DNA of 64,000 bases, taken from the NCBI GenBank assembly GCA_013339765.2, contig CM023454.1, positions 138,177,942 to 138,241,941 on the forward strand. Reading direction: 5' to 3'. The number at the start of each line of letters is the position of its first letter. The stretch's first letter is position 1. Of this stretch, positions 63,975 through 64,000 are shown piece after piece. The DNA is from Haemaphysalis longicornis (lineage: Eukaryota; Arthropoda; Arachnida; Ixodida; Ixodidae). The notes under the pieces were generated by a model. It was given only the letters and a program-made list of their open reading frames with translations, was not told the origin of the DNA and made no database searches. Both the position numbers and the translations under genes were made by a program.

Positions 63975-64000
63975 AGACCTTGAGTTCCTCGTACGCGAAG

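Larger units (their letters stand above)
61076..64000 (-). mobile_element. Ty3/gypsy retrotransposon 2, minus strand, runs off the window
   Basis: Present on the minus strand are the end of RT, RNase H, integrase with zinc finger, the integrase C-terminal domain, a purine tract and a candidate 3' LTR. The RT start, protease, Gag and 5' LTR should lie beyond position 64000. A Helitron-like plus-strand fragment sits between the end of Pol and the purine tract. Confidence 0.85.

Noticed and set aside
1..64000. CRISPR arrays, rRNA genes and functional tRNA genes
   Set aside because: No regularly spaced repeats, no rRNA-like conserved blocks, and the only A/B-box sequences belong to SINEs.

Overview
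The window is repeat-dense nuclear DNA from an arthropod, most likely an ixodid (hard) tick. That assignment is an inference. It rests on a tRNA-derived SINE of the tick Ruka type with a perfect 15-bp target-site duplication (50325-50596), an RTE-type LINE and a Jockey-type LINE whose ORF1 carries CCHC knuckles (both resembling families common in tick assemblies), and A+T-rich spacers. I recognise no intact host gene, no rRNA or tRNA gene, no CRISPR array and no bacterial signature. Almost everything that can be named is a mobile element or a fossil of one.

Layout. 1014-6760 and 8235-13985 are two copies of a ~5.7 kb block: ~1.2 kb of A+T-rich flank plus an almost full-length non-LTR retrotransposon (CR1/L2 group of the Jockey superfamily, called LINE-A and LINE-B). 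A diverged, 5'-truncated and internally rearranged relative (LINE-C) lies at 23600-26760. Between them are an RTE remnant (14585-15100), a Jockey-type element with an inverted 5' part (15490-18190), a Ty3/gypsy gag-pol scrap (18488-19146), a LINE 3' end (20160-21075) and an unidentified unit flanked by 41-bp direct repeats (21221-22410). 28000-29905 is an RTE element on the minus strand. 30870-33456 is a degraded LTR element with ~250-bp LTRs. 33906-36965 is a 3'-truncated Jockey-type LINE (minus), head-to-head with a CR1/L2-type ORF1 fragment (36965-37960). 42036-48760 holds a SINE, a CR1-type LINE (minus) with repeated 5' units, and pentanucleotide arrays. 50340-57005 holds a SINE, a decayed 2A-bearing ORF1, a pogo/Tigger remnant and a LINE 3' end. 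57399-60561 and 61076-64000 are two Ty3/gypsy elements on the minus strand. The second runs off the window and has a Helitron replicase fragment within its 3' region.

Most notable. LINE-A/LINE-B appear to combine several unusual expression features: a TATA-type promoter, a candidate 72-73 nt intron that joins an upstream ATG in frame, a hydrophobic N terminus ending in a perfect 2A ribosome-skipping motif (DVEVNPGP), and ORF1 and ORF2 in one frame separated by a single UAG. In LINE-B the UAG context (UAG CAA UUU) is one base short of the tobamovirus-type readthrough consensus. A second, decayed 2A-like motif occurs in an unrelated ORF1 fossil at 52196. Every function here is read from sequence alone; no alignment or search was run.
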